In this document: positions 46,747-61,700 of the stretch, in pieces
Position numbering within the stretch: the first letter of the stretch is position 1
Layout: each line of letters starts with the position of its first letter
Assembly (NCBI GenBank): GCA_023213315.1
Contig: JAKCPI010005104.1
Location: 1-64,000, forward strand
Reading direction: 5' to 3'
DNA length: 64,000 nt
Source of the DNA: Euborellia annulipes
Lineage: Eukaryota; Arthropoda; Insecta; Dermaptera; Anisolabididae
The notes under the pieces: model-generated
The model's database searches: none
The model's input: only the letters and a program-made list of their open reading frames with translations
Told to the model about the DNA's origin: nothing
Position numbers and translations under genes: made by a program

Positions 46747-49700
46747 TCATACAGTTGTGCCATATTGGGAGACGGTTTCGAGACTAACATCTTCAGGGGA
46801 AGCGAGTTCAACACGAACACAATCAGTTCCTAGAGAAGCTCCAGTTCCTCCCACACTGCCACCCAAGTGACCAGCTGTTCCAGATGGCTGAGCAGGCCAG
46901 ACACCGCCGTCCCAAAGAAACGAGAAACGATCCTCTTCATCGTCGCCGTCGTCCTCGTCAGCATCAGCGTCTGTGTCATCACAACCACCTAGAGTTGCCA
47001 AACTATCAGCAGCACCGCCGCCGCTTGGTGTAGCTAAAGCATGGGTGGAGGCCAGTCCAGGACTATCTTCTACACCTCGAAGAATACCCTAAAAAGTATT
47101 TAAATTAATTGAATCAGATATTAATATTCAACAAATGCCTCGATTCGGCCTTAAGGCGCTTGGGGAGGCAAAACTGTTCGCATCTTTTTGCCGATAAGAT
47201 GGCGTTACGGGTCTTAAATACACACATCTTATATACACAAAATTTGTTAAGTATAAAAATTGTGTAAGAAGCTATATATATTGCTCTACTAAAAATTCTT
47301 TTATAACACTTGAAAAAGCTAGAAATTACTTACTTGGCAAGCAGGTGCATCCAAAGGAATGGGTTCATCGGCATCTCTGTTATGGATGGTCACTGCAATT
47401 CGAGCAGGATGTGGAATTGGAAGCGGAATTGGTAGCATCTCGGCGCTATATGTTCTCGGACGACGTTTCCAAGGGCGCCAAGGTCCATTATTTGAAGAGG
47501 TGTTTTCGGGTACTTCGGGACCCTAATAAAAAATGAATACAAATTTGGTCAGATTTATGTTTAACTGTTTTGCATAAATGGAAAATAATATAAGAACCTG
47601 TTCAACAGCTCCTGGATTGTTGGCGGTATTAATGTTTACAGTAGTGGTAGCATCTTCGGTAGGTGTAGTTGTAGTTACTAAACCAAGTACACTTGTTGTA
47701 CCCGATGTGCCGGCAGCAATACTTGCAGCCAATGATGGTCTAGTAGCTGTAGCTGCATTTGCCCGCGGATTGAATGCAGAAACCTAAAAAAAGAAACAAA
47801 AAAATTATAGAAAAATTTGACGACTTTTCCGTAAATTCTGACAGTCATTTATTTTTTAATATTATACCAATTTTTTGTTCAATAAAAAAGTTTGTTATTA
47901 ATACCTGTAAGAAAGGAGGATCGACTCTAATATTCCCTCGGGGAGCAAATAGGGGTCCTAATAAATCGGGTCCTGGCGGACTCCAATGTCTGGTTAAAAC
48001 TTCATATCTTGATAAATCAATTTGTGGGGCTGGACAAAGCGGAAATCGGGTATCTGAATCATTTAATGGTGTTAGAATATCGGCACCAAAAGTATCAGCA
48101 AGGAGAAGGCCGGCTAATCCTAACCAATCCCCTCGAGGAACACCCTATAAAAAAAAATTAATATTCATTAAAAATGTTGTACCATTTAATATTTATGGGT
48201 TGAGTCCATATCAATTCAGGCAGGAGGGTATCCTTCATAGTCTCAGATTTTATTGAATTTAACATATGTTTAAAACTGGTTAAAAAAGGGGGGGGGGTGG
48301 TTGGAGTGGGGGGGGGGGGGGGGGCAATGAAAAGGAGAACACAACTTTGAGTTTAACAGATTTTATAAACAATTGAAAATTTTGCCTTATTGCACCTGAA
48401 ATGCCACCTTTGGTAGCCTGTAACGTGGGTCAAAATTTTTTTTGGAGAATACATAAAAATACGGGTCTCTTAATTTGTCCTGAATTTTAACTTATGTTAA
48501 ATTCAATAACATCTGAGAGTATGAAAATTTTTTTCTTTACCTGCCTGAATTGGAATGGACTATACCTTATTCAAATGTTGTTATCTTACTTTAGCTTCCC
48601 AAAATTCATCTTCATTAATTGATAGTCGACTAATAACTCGAGTAGGATAAAATTTCTCTAACAACACAGCTCCTTGATGTAAAGCTGTTTGAAGATCATT
48701 AGTAGTGAGCCTGACTCGTGTCCGCACCCGAGCAGCCAGACCTGTATGTAAGGCTCTTCGTCTTTCTGCTACACGGTCATGTAATACAGCTGTAAGTTCT
48801 CTAGCCTCCCTTTCAAGGGATCTGAAAGTTGCAGATCGAGGCGCAAGTTGACCACCAAATGGTCCGAAACAAGCTTCTACAAATTGCCTGGGAATTAAAA
48901 AATTAATTAAATAAATAAAAAATTTAATGGTGATACCAAAGGGAGAAGAGCGTAAACTCTTTATTTAGAGATTTACCGAAATTGTCTTTGAGGCTCTCCG
49001 ATGAGTTTTTCTGCACGTTGTTGAAAAGCTGCTAGTTCGTCAAGCTCAAGTCGAGCTTCGAGAGTGGCTATAGCTTGCTCAGGTCCTATCGCCAAGAAAT
49101 ATCTACTGCCTAGACCAGGTCCCGCAACTCGCTTTGCTACTAAACTATCACCGGCAGGAACACGTCCTCGTTTTTTGATGAGTAGATGATAAGAAGCTGA
49201 ATCCCAAATTCGACGAGCTGCCCAACGAGAGATCCCCACTGAAAATATTATAAAATAATTTATAAGGCCTATATGATATTCAATATATACATATTTATCG
49301 ATAAAATTTTGGTAACAAATTCTTAAATATTCAATAATATAAGAAAAATTAAAATTTTTCTAAAAACTTATACAGCGAGCCCACGGTAATTGCTGATTTG
49401 GGAATGAAATAAAAAAAATAATGAACACTTAGAACTTAGATTTTTATTTTTCTCATATTGGATAATAATGGAAGTTTCTAATTACATGGTTTTAAACAGT
49501 GTATCTGGTAAATGTTTACCTCCACAATCCACACACTGCTGCAGTCGTTTCCTGAAATTCTCATGCATACTTTCAAGCATGTCTTACTGGTATTCTTGCA
49601 ATTTCAGCCTCAATATTGTTCTGTAGGTCTTCTAGGGTCTTGGGACGGTTGCAATACACCTTCGACTTTAGATAACTCCAAAGAAAAAAATCGAGGGTTA

Positions 49701-52700
49701 AGTAGGGTGAGCATACGGGCCAGTTGAGATCTCCCTTCCGACGGTTTGACTCAAAAAATTCATGGTAAGCTTAATGGCCGCTGTGTGTGCACCGTCTTGT
49801 TGAAATCAGGTATCTTGTAACTGCATTGCTTGAAATTGCAAGAATACCAGAAGACATGCTTGAAAGAATGCATGAGGATTTCAGAAAACGACTGCAACAG
49901 TGGATTGTGGAGGTAAACATTTGCCTATAGACATGTCCAATATGAGAAAAATAAAAATGTAAGTTTCTAAGTGTTCATTCTTTTTTTTATTTCATTTCCA
50001 AATCAGCAATTTACCGTGGGCCACCATGTACTTTGTCAACATTTTTTTTTCCAAGGGAATATAAAATAGTAAGTAACTGGAATATTTCGGCCGCATCTTG
50101 CGTACCATCATTAGCCTATGAATTTAAAATTTTTGGAAAAGTCGTGAAAAATTTTGCCTTTTAATTGATGACAATCCATACAAGGGATATAAAAATATTG
50201 TTTATATTAGAACTTATTTAAAAAGTAAAAAAACATACACAAGGGTAAAGGTACTAAAATAAAACTTTCCTTGTGTTCAATTGCCAGTTGAAAGGCAACA
50301 TTTCTCATGTAGTTTTTAGAAATTACTAGGCACGCGAAGATGAGGCCGAAATATCTATTAGAATTTTGTATTCCTCTGAAAAAAATGATGTCAAAAAATA
50401 AAGATTTAGAAATATTTTAATTTTTCTTGTTTTGTTCGAATATATACATCTATAGCTATATATGGTATATAATATATATAATATTAATTATTACCTGCAA
50501 GGACAGCTAAAGCAGCCAAAGGGCAGAGAAAAAGAGCAACGAATAGACAGCCCAAAGGTTGGCCAAGCCCTTGAATGAGGATATTCCATATGATTGCTTC
50601 GCCAAGGATAAAAAACCTAGGAACAAATCAATTAAAGAATTAAATATTTAAAAAAAAACGATAATTTTTTTTTTTTAATTATTATATATACCTATTTCTA
50701 GTTACGGGGTCTGGACAATCCCAATCGTATATTATTGCCATAGAGAGATGGAAGACCATAGTAAGAAGCGGCATCCAGAGAGGTGCAGTAAACATAAGAG
50801 CTAAACTAGCCCCTGTGGTAGTCAAACAAACAGCTGGGAAAACTATGATTAAAGCCAAAGTGCCTGCGATTCCTTTTCCAGCATAATTCCATATTTTATT
50901 AGCATGTCTTGTAACACCTTTGCCAATAAAACCTTAAAAGAAAAAAATATTATTCCCTTCAATATTTTCTTTCCAATCTGATTGTAACAAATCATTTAAA
51001 TATTTATTTAATTACCTGTATCAGGTTGTGTTTCAAAATGTGTTCTTGATTTACTAATATGCCTCCATAATGATGTTAATCGAGAGCAGAGTGTTGGAGT
51101 GCGAGAAGATTTTCGTGGAAACAATGTTCCGTTTACTTGGCTTAATTCAAGATCAGGCATAAAGGGTTTCCGACAACAGAGAGCACGAATGGAAACAGGA
51201 CTACACCATGGTATCACCACCTGTTGATAGAAATATTTATTTAAAAATCAATTAATCAATACATATGAGGAATGACCCGGATAATAATTTCCTCGATAGA
51301 GTTGGATTATTTTATTTTAGCGTATTTTATTCTGTTTTTTAAGAAATCAGAATAAATAATTCATCCAACTCTACCAAGGAAACTATTCTCAGAGGAATTC
51401 TTTCTTTTTTTTACTTTCTCTTATCTATAACTTATATGTAATATATAGAAAGTATTACGATTATGTCAAAAATTCGATGTCGAGATTTTGATTGATATAC
51501 AGTATATGTTTTGAGGTCCACTGAGTCCAAAAAAGTGGGTCAAGTTAGGTACCCTGCCGGACAGTCAAAATAAGCTTTTGAACAAAATAGGCTAAAAAGT
51601 ACTAGTACTTTACTGAAGTAATTTTTCAGTTTTTTTTTTTTCAAATTTCTCAAAATCAGCTCTAACAATTAAATTCAAAAAGTATATCAATAAAATTTTT
51701 CGTGAAAATTGTTTGAAGTAGGCCTACACTTTACTGATGTATTATTTCAGATAATTTTTCAAATTCATTTTCCGGCTCTTCCTTCCATAGAGCCCTATGT
51801 ACAGTGAGGGACAATATTAAGTCCCACTCTTTTTCTACATGTGATTATTTCAATGTTTTTGTAAAAAAAAAAATGAAAATATTTATTGGAAATTTTCTAG
51901 GTTTAAACCATGAAAGTTTCCATTAAAAAGTATATCATATTTTTTTTAAATACAATGAAATAATCACAAGTAGAAAACGCATGGGTGGGACTTATTATTG
52001 ACCCTCAATGTACAGTAAATTTCGATTCAATTTTTTACACATTTAAAAAAATTATTTCCAATTCTTATGAAATTTTGTATTTACTTAGGATTTTCTATTG
52101 CCTATAAATTATCCAAATATGAGATTAAAATTTTGGCAAATAACCGTTTCAAGCAGTCAAGATTTAAAACGCAAGTTTGGAACTAAGGTGCTATGGGAAA
52201 CTAAATATATCTCGATACAAAAAAATCTGGTGTGACAAGCACAGTACACAACTTTCGATTACCAGTCCCACCAGATTTTTATTGATTTATTATATACAGA
52301 ACCACAGCATTATTTATAAAAAATTGATATATTCTAAGATAGATAAATTTTTAAAATTACCCCAAGAAAAAACATCGCATTAAGGGTCCAAGTATATGTC
52401 CTAAGACAATAGTTAGCCCATCGCCAGAGAGGCCATCGAGTATTTGTAGAACGGACACGAGCTTTCTCAACAAGAAACACTGGTTGACTAGGGTCGGATC
52501 GAGGCACTGTGATGCTTGTTGCTTGATTTGACACAACCGTCGGAATTAACTACAAAAAAATTATGTTATTAATGAGTATAAATTAAGTTCAAGAAAATAA
52601 ATAATTCATCAATTTACCTCACTTTGTCCTTGGAAAGAACGTCTAACTAGCCATTTTGTTGGCCTCCAGATTGGAGTTTGCCATAGGAATGTTCTAGTCG

Positions 52701-55700
52701 GTTGTCGTACTTTTCTTAATTCTTTTCTTAGGACAGGTTCCATCTCACGCATGAAAATTAAATCTCTATGCAAAAAATAAACCGCCTGATGAAGGCTATG
52801 ACTGGTGCAAAGAGCGAGTGCTTCTTCATGTGCTGACCACTGGCTCTCCGAAATAAAATGAGCCTGAAATAAAAAAAATTAAGTAAATTTAATATGTAAA
52901 TGAAAAAATAATCAAAATGAAGCTCTCGGGCCTTGGTGTAATTGCTAGCGTGCTGGCCTTCTATACCAAGGGTCCCGGGTTCGGATCCCAGTCAGTCCGA
53001 TAATTTTATTTTGGCCATTTGGTATCCAAAAGTTGCCGAAAAGACTCTGTATATACACAGTATGGGTGTGAAAAAAGTGTGAATGTTTAAAAAAAAAAAA
53101 AAAATCAAAATATAGGCGTCTCTAAATCACCCCCTCTCGCATCAATCGTCTCCTTCTCTCCTTAGTCAATTTAAGTTATTAAAAAAAATTATTTACTTCG
53201 GCCCGAGTGAGTCTTCCACGAAGCCAAGGAGCAATCCGTGCCCTAATTGGGTACATATCATGGATACGTTGACGAAGAGATTGTTGAGCACGAGATAAAC
53301 GTCTTCGTACAGAATCCACTGCTTGACACATTAGGACAGCTGCTTGGGCCTGATTTACAAGTAACTGAGGAATTCCTTCACCCAAAGCAAGAAGTTCAGG
53401 ACTGAAAAAAAATATTTTTATTAAAATGAATGATAAAATAATATAATTCTACTTATGTTATTATTCCTTAAAAAAAGTTACAAGATTCAAATTAAAAAAA
53501 AAAAGTTATTTTACCTAGCTAAAATAGCAGCATATACCCTCGATAAATATTCTCGAGTGACAGCTGCATTGGCTTCTCGTTCCAATTCTTCATCAGCGAG
53601 TTTACGGGCTCGCAATTCAGCTAGTAATCTTTCCCGAAAATGAAGAAACCATCCTCTTGCTTCCCTTTCAAGTATTCCGTTTAATATTGGTAAAGCTCGT
53701 CGCATCAATTCCCGAGAGAAAAGACGAAGATCAACTTCTAATCGCTAGAAACATCATAAAAAATTCAAGAGTAAGATGAAATGAGAAAAAGAAAACACAA
53801 TCCTTTCGATCTCAGCTTAATAATAAATATTCAGTAAATTCGTAAAGAAGAGGATTTATTGGATAATCCTTTTCACATTTCCATTAATTAGTAATTAATT
53901 CATTAAAAAGTTAAGTTATTGAGATAAAAGTTTTATCTATTAAGAAAATAAAATAAACTTTGTAAGATTTAAAAAAATAATAATTATAAATAATCTCGAT
54001 CGTCTCTTCATAAAATATTCTAGATCTCTCTGTCAACTTGAGAATAGGGTAGAGAATTTTTGGTAGAATGAATTTAAACATTCTACCAAATTGGTTTTGT
54101 TTAGGCCTAAAGCCTAAATAAACTTAATCCACATGTAAATTGAAATAAATGACAAGTCTGTGAGCTGAGTTTGTAAATACTAATAATAAATGGATGAAAT
54201 ACCTTTGGGGTGAGAAAGAGATAAGGGACCGGGACGGGGGCAGCTGAAGATTCCTTTTCAAGAGGAAACTTTTCCGTTGCGGCCCTTCGCAATTGTCGAC
54301 GTACAAATGCGCAAAGGGCATCAGCTGCATCTTCTAATTCAGGACGAGGTACAAGTTCGGCAACAAGAAATCGAGATCTCTCATCACGAAGACGGGCTTC
54401 CAAATTGAGAGGTTTCGAAGCAGGTAATCCGAAGAATAAATCAAGAAGGCGAGCCAAACCTCTACCAAAAGCGCATAATGATTGTCGAACGCTAAAACAA
54501 AAACAATGAATTTATCAATAGCAAAATTTTATACCAAGATAAAATTTCAAGTCTACTATATCGAGGTCCTGAATAAGGCCACAAAACATTCCTGCCATTA
54601 TGTGTATACGACTGCCAAGTCAAAATATCGAACAGTTGTAATAATTCGTGAAAAATAGTTTATTTAAAAAATATCCTTTAAAAGATACCATATTTAAAAC
54701 AATTGCAGCCTGGAATACTTTGGCATTTTTCTATGACAGCTACCTCTTTCCCGATTTTTTTTATTTTATTTAATAGACTTTCATACAAGCCTATGATTGA
54801 AGGGTTGTTTAAATATATGCTTCATGATACGTCAAACTCGAGGTGGTTATATATACAGTATATACATGCATAAAATCTATATTTGACAAAAATCACTATC
54901 TACTAAATTATGAATTCAATATTTTCTTTTATAACAACCAAGTGTACAGCGAACTCAAAATTTCCAAAGCCCAGTACCTTTTTATACTCCAATTTCATTT
55001 GATAACTTTTTAATTTCCAGAATGCTCAGTCATGTTAAATCATATGGAAGTATGCCTATTAGGATTTATCTATGCCCATATGTCTATGGACCTCTATCAT
55101 ATCTATCCCATACGTTTATGGACCTCTATCTCTGTATTATTGGTTTTCTTTTTAATATATTTCAATAATTAAGCTTATCCTAGATTTGTTTCTTGAAAAA
55201 AATCTCATAAAATAAAAATTTTTCTTGAAGGTTTTCTAAATAATTAATTTTTGAATTTCATGTGGGCTAACTTCACAACAAGGTGGAAGGCGGAGACAGA
55301 TCAAGCTCTTTCATCTCTGATAGAACAACGGAGATGCCGCCGCCATTGTTGTGCATTCGCTTAAATTAACATTTTTAAAAGTTTAATTTCAACTTATGAT
55401 ATTCATTGTGTATATTAATTATTATTTTATTATGACTTATAATATGGATCTATTATTGAAAAACAGGTAAATACTATGATATGATTATTGTATATATATC
55501 TTACAATCAATTCACACAATTAAATTTTTAATGCTAATTCATTTGATCTTTCTTAAATGGTGAGAATTGTTAAATTTTAAATTTAAATAATTTAATATAA
55601 TTATAATTAATTTGAAATTTTCAAAAATAAAAATAATAAAAATTGAATTTTCAAAAAAAAAAATATTTTTTTTTTTAAATTTCTAAATAATTAATTTTTG

Positions 55701-58700
55701 AACGACGCGGGGGCTATGTTCATGATGAAGCCAAGAAAGAGGAAGGAGGATCGAGTTCCCTCCTTTCTAGTGTTAGTAAAGGAACCATTGTTAATTTATT
55801 CTAATTTTGTGTTTATAATAGTTTAATTCCACTTCTTCTAAACTTATTAACGTGTAATTTATTATTATTTAACTATTTGATAATAATTTTTAACTTGAAT
55901 TATTGGAATGAAGGTAAATATGTCTAAATGACTATTTGAATATTCTACTCACATGATCAAAAGAATCAAATTTTTCATATTAATTTTTAAACTTATTGAT
56001 AGAAAGAAAGAAATTCGATTTGAATTCCTTTTTTTCTTAATTTCTTTAAAACTAATGAAATATTTTTTTATTTAAGGTGAAAATTTGATCTCACTTCCAT
56101 CTTCTGGAGTGGACTTCTCCAATTCTTCATTCAAGTCGGTGAGTGAACCAAATATTTCCAATTCTAAATTAATTCAGTAATAGTCAATGTTTAATTTTAT
56201 TTTTAATTACCCTGGACCTTACAACAGATGTATTGGTCTCGCCTCTTGTACTAGGGGTTAGAGAATCTCTTCCAGTCCTGAGTTAAAAAAATCTATTCAA
56301 ATTATTTTGAATACCAATTAATTTGATTAAATAAGAACGGAGTCTAAATTAGACTTAAATTTTCTAATTTCAGCTTACAAGTTGTAAGTCCCAAAGAAAT
56401 TAAAAATGAAATTAAACATACTTGTATGTTAATGTGAAGACCAATATTAATAGAATAAGTTTTACTGGTTCTGAGTTTTCTAAGCAGATCTAATTTAATA
56501 AATATTCAGAAATCAAATCTCAGCTGGCTGAAATATATTTTAAAAGAAAGATAAATAGTTGCCTTTTTTATAATGTCACAGTCCATAAATACAATATCAT
56601 ATCAAATTTAATCCATTAAAAAGGAAAAGGTTGGGGACATATAAAATACTAATAATAACTTACTTGTTTGTAAAAAAAAAATTTCATTCCCATTGAACTT
56701 TTGTACATGATAATTTAAAATAACTTGGTTTTATGGACTTTGAATTCCCAAATCGTATAAGCAAAAAAGTTGATGTTATCTCTTGATTTAAATTTTGCAT
56801 TTTACACTTGAATCATAAGAAAACTTATTAAATAAATTTGTCATTTTCATTTTCTTCCATTTTATATCAACATCTATAAATTTTATTGCTCTATTTATAA
56901 CGACCAATTCTCTTTCTTTCACATGAACCTATTCATTTCCAAATTCAAAATACAATACCAACTTGATAGAAATATTCTCTTTTAATTAATTGATACTAGT
57001 ATTGTAGAATTAATTAATAATAATAATAAGAATGCAATAAATTAAAAATTTTTCTTTATTTAGATAAAATTTTTAAGAATTAGTCATCCTCTTGTTTCCC
57101 TTTGTGATTTAAAAAATATATAGGTCTAATGATTTTAAATATATAGATCCTTTGATTTCTTTTCTGATTAAATCATAAATAGAAAGAGAGGATAGCCTAT
57201 TTATTCATTTTGACTCATCGAAGTTTTTGCACATAATCAAGAATCAGTGGGTTTTGAGTTGGTAGACCTTTCTATATCATTTTATTTTTTTGCCTTTAAA
57301 AAATTATTTTTAAATTCACCAAAGTTTTAGCTAAGATAGTATTTGTGAGATATTTTATTAGGTTTAAGGCTGATCGAACACCAATTGAGCAAAACGCTCT
57401 TGAACAAAACGTTTTGTCCAAGAGCAAAACGTTTTGCTCAATGCCAACGCACACCGATTAGGCAAAATGTTTTGCCATTCAGTGAAATGTTTTGCCATTG
57501 GACAAAATGTTTAGCCATTGAGCATTTTTGCCTAATCGGTGTGCGTTGACATTGGACAAAATGTTCGGCCATTGATCAAAAACGCTCAATGACAAAACAT
57601 TTTGTTCAATCATGTCGAATCATGCCCAATTGTGTTTTGCCTAATCGGTGTGCCTTGGGTTGACCCATAGAAAAGCATCATTGAAAAAAACAGTTTTAGG
57701 CACGATTCGTCAAAAATGTTTTGAAATTGCGCGTTTTTGCTCAATCGGTGTGCGTTCAGTCCAAGTTCTTTCGGAAATAACACTCTGAGCTCCTTCAAAC
57801 ACGAAAGTTACCGCCAGAGCTGAAGTGATTGAAAGCGTTTATTCCATAATTTTATGCTTTGAATAGTTCATTAAAATAATTTCGTCCTTAATTTGATTTG
57901 ATTTTGAAAAGACTTAATTGATATTTAGAGTATTTTAATAAGATCATTATTCTTATAATGGAAAATCATAGATCTATCCTCTTTAAAAATTGTAGGGAAA
58001 ATCCTAGCGTAAATTGTTATTTACGAAGATTTTCAGTGATTTAATTATTTGGAGAGTTGCGAAAAAAGTTAAAAAAAAAACATACCTGAAAAAATGCGCA
58101 TGTAATCGACCGGCGGCGGTAATTAGTAAAAAACGCAAGGCAAGGGCGAGGTCGTCGAGCAGCCCATCTCGTGTAGCTTTAGCACCCTTCTGGAGCCATG
58201 GGTTCAACCTCCATCGGTGGGTTTGTCCAGGAAAGTTCACACTATCCACTTCAAATTCCCTTTACAATCACAAAAGTTATATTAGTTTTGAAAGAAAAAA
58301 AAAACAATCTTATTATTAGCTATATAAACTTATTACATGTATTGTGAGATGGTTAATTAAGGTCCTTTGTTATATATTTTTCCTGAACTAGCATTGATTT
58401 TTTCCCTCTATAAATTAGTAAAACTTTGGAGTCTCTTATATTTACTATGGCTAAAACAATATTTTTTCTAATTCAACATCTAAAATAATGTCATGGACAA
58501 ATCTATACCCACATTATAAGATTTATCACAGGCAAGTGTAAGAAAAAAGAAGGGAAAATCATACGGGCTTACGTTTTTATCCATTTGATAAATATTTTCT
58601 AATGGATTTTCATATTAAATTATTTAAAAAATTTTTTCAAAAATCGGTATTATAAAAGAGGGTAAATTTTGAAATGGAAAAAAGGCAGGCAAAAAGATTT

Positions 58701-61700
58701 TCTTGGACGTGTTTTGTCTAAAATTCAGAAGCGCAACCAGGATAAGCTTGCTCCTGGGATAGGGGTGGAGGCTTATGATTGCTGGGTCCGGAGAGGTGAA
58801 CTGTCGGTTTTGACGGGGCGGTAATCTGTCGGTCGATCGCGGTTAAACTTTGGTTATCAATTTTGTTAAAAAAGTGGAGAGTTTGATCTGTCGGGTTGGC
58901 CGGGGGGACCAATCTGTCGGGTCGATCCGCCACGGTTAAAACCGTCATTATCAATTTCGTTTAAAAAAACGGAGAGTTTGATCTGTCGGGTTGGACCGGG
59001 GCGGACCAGTCTGCGGGCCGGTAAACCGGCCGTTAAACCTCATCACTCACAAACGTAAGGAAAAACCCGCAGATAAACCGTATAGTTGGCGCAGGGAACG
59101 TGTATGGGAAAATCTTTGGCGGGAAGTTTTACGTGTTTGAAATCCGTGGACTTCGTCTTGACAAAGTTTTGCCTGCGACTAGACAGATCAAGTCAAGAAT
59201 CCATTGGAATTTCAAGAAAAATGGAAATAGAAAATTATTTTAAAAAAAGTAATTAATCCTTTCTTCTCCTTTAAATAAAATCTTTAATTATCTGATTCTG
59301 AAGTGCAAAATAGGATTTAAGGTTCCCTGAGTCCATTTAAGTAGTTTTTGGAATGATGTCTGTGTGTATGTCTGTGGTATTTTGACACATAAACTAGATG
59401 TAAAGGTCAAGAACTGAAAGCTTTGGTAAACATCGGAATTGGGGGCGTGAAGAGGGAATATTTTTCTTACATAACCTATAATTTTTTTGTATATTCAGAA
59501 ACTAGACTTTCTCCCGAGTAAAATGATAGGTCTATATAATATTTGTATCCTAATTTGCATGCCTTAAATGATATTTAAAAAAATAATAATAATAAATTTG
59601 TTTTTGTGAATGGTAATTAACTAAAATATTTTAGAACATATTAATAGCTTAATTAATTAATAGGGGAGGGATAACTATTTTCTTTAAATGGTCAAAAAAA
59701 TAAATTTGTAAAAAAAATTTTGAAGAACATGTCCTCCCCTACCCCTCCAAAAATCGCGACTTAAAGAGATGGTCCGGGGGGTCAAAACTGTCGCTTGTCC
59801 ACTAACGAAAAGATCAGACCGTGAGTTCGGACAGTCAATCTGTTAGATTGATGCGTGGGTCAAAACTGGGGTGCTCGCCCACTACAAAAGATCAGTCCGT
59901 GAGTTGGACGCAGTCAATCTGTTAGATTGATGGTGGGTAAAACTGGGGTTCCCCACTAACGAAAAGATCGGATCGTGAGTTTGGACGCAGTCCAATCTGT
60001 TAGATTGATGCGTGGGTCAAAACTGGCGCGTGCTCGCCCACTAACGTAAAGATAAATCCGTGCGTTTGGACCGGCACGTCAAAACACGGTTCTACCTCTC
60101 CGTGTATGCCCACTATTTTTTTTAAGGAGGATTTACTCTTGGAGAGGGATTATGTTTGTTTTTTCAAGGGACTCTTCTGTAGGCAGGGTCCTTTATGTTT
60201 TATTTAATGTTTAAAACTAATCCAAATAAATTTTTAAAATAAAAAATTCAAAATGTCATTCTTAGAGACTATTTTTCTCGCTCCTGGGGAGGGGGGTGAG
60301 GGTACCTGTTGGAGGCGAGTTTTCGAGTCCCTGCGGATGATATTCTAAGTTTTATTTATTTATATTATATGAAGTTTTCAGTCAAAGAAAAAATAAAAAA
60401 TTTAAAATAAATTGCTTAATATGATTTTGAAACTAGATGTATTTTATGAATAGGCATAAATCTACAAAAAAACTAATTATTTTTCAACTACTAAAGACCA
60501 TCTATACATTTAATTCGACAATAAATACTATTGTGCATTCGTTTGTGGAATAATGATTAGAACATTTAAAAATAAATCCATTTTATCCTATGATATTTGA
60601 AACCTAATCTAATAGTCTCTTTTTTTTCTAGCTGCAGGAAGACATCCTGTTTGATGCGAGTCTTCGAGTCCTTACCTATTCCTTACGGATAAATTTGTGA
60701 GTTTTTTAAATAAATTATATTATATTTTATACATTTTCAAGTGAGAATTCTCACTTAATAAGTATGATGGGCCAACTCTCTAACATATCTGATACATAAA
60801 TTTACATGTAGGTTACCCATACGACAGGGGCGCCGGAACGAATTTGAATCAGGGGGGCAAAAAATTTTTTTAGAAAATTAAAATAATTAATATGATCAAA
60901 TAGTATAAAACAAAAACAAATTACTATAAAATTTTAAATAAAATCACAATTTTAATAAAATTAAAATTAAAAAAAATTTTCTAGTGATTTTATCAAAAAT
61001 TTTGGAAAAGATTTGAAAAAAATGAATTTCTTACTCTTTAATTTTTTTAATTTAGAAAATTTCTATTTTTCAAAAGTAAGGGAAATATATCAGTTTTTAA
61101 AAATAAATGAAAGGTAAAAGAAGAAATTGCCCCTCTGTCCCCCCTATAGGATGCCAGGGGGGCAATGTACCCTGCCCCCCAGTTCCGGCGCCTATGCATA
61201 CGACCAACTCCGGGACATTAACACTTTTGAAAGACTGTGGGTCAATAAAATTAAATCATGTCACATTGGATAGTGAAAAATCTGAGACTTTATTTTTGAC
61301 TGCACTTGCTCCTTTCCCTGTTTATAATCAAAATAGTTTTTATTAAAAATTGTTTAAAATACTATCTTTAATTTATACGTATTTTCATCCTTAAACCAAA
61401 TATTAATTTTGGAATTGTCCCTTGGAGGAATAATTTTCTTTTATTGAGGTTTTTCGGCATCGAAGGCCATTTAGACCCCGTCTCTTGGATTGGTAGCCAA
61501 TCCAAATGAAATAAATTGTCGCATGAGGCGGGATGCGAATTCGTGACCCTTGGTACAAATGGCCAGCACGCTAACCACTACACCAAGGCCCGAGGGCGTC
61601 CTTTGGAGTAGAGGGAGACTTTCATGAACCAAAGGTCTTCCCGTTCCGGTCTATGAAAAATTTAGATGTCAGAGCAAATCACTGCTATTTTATTTATTAT

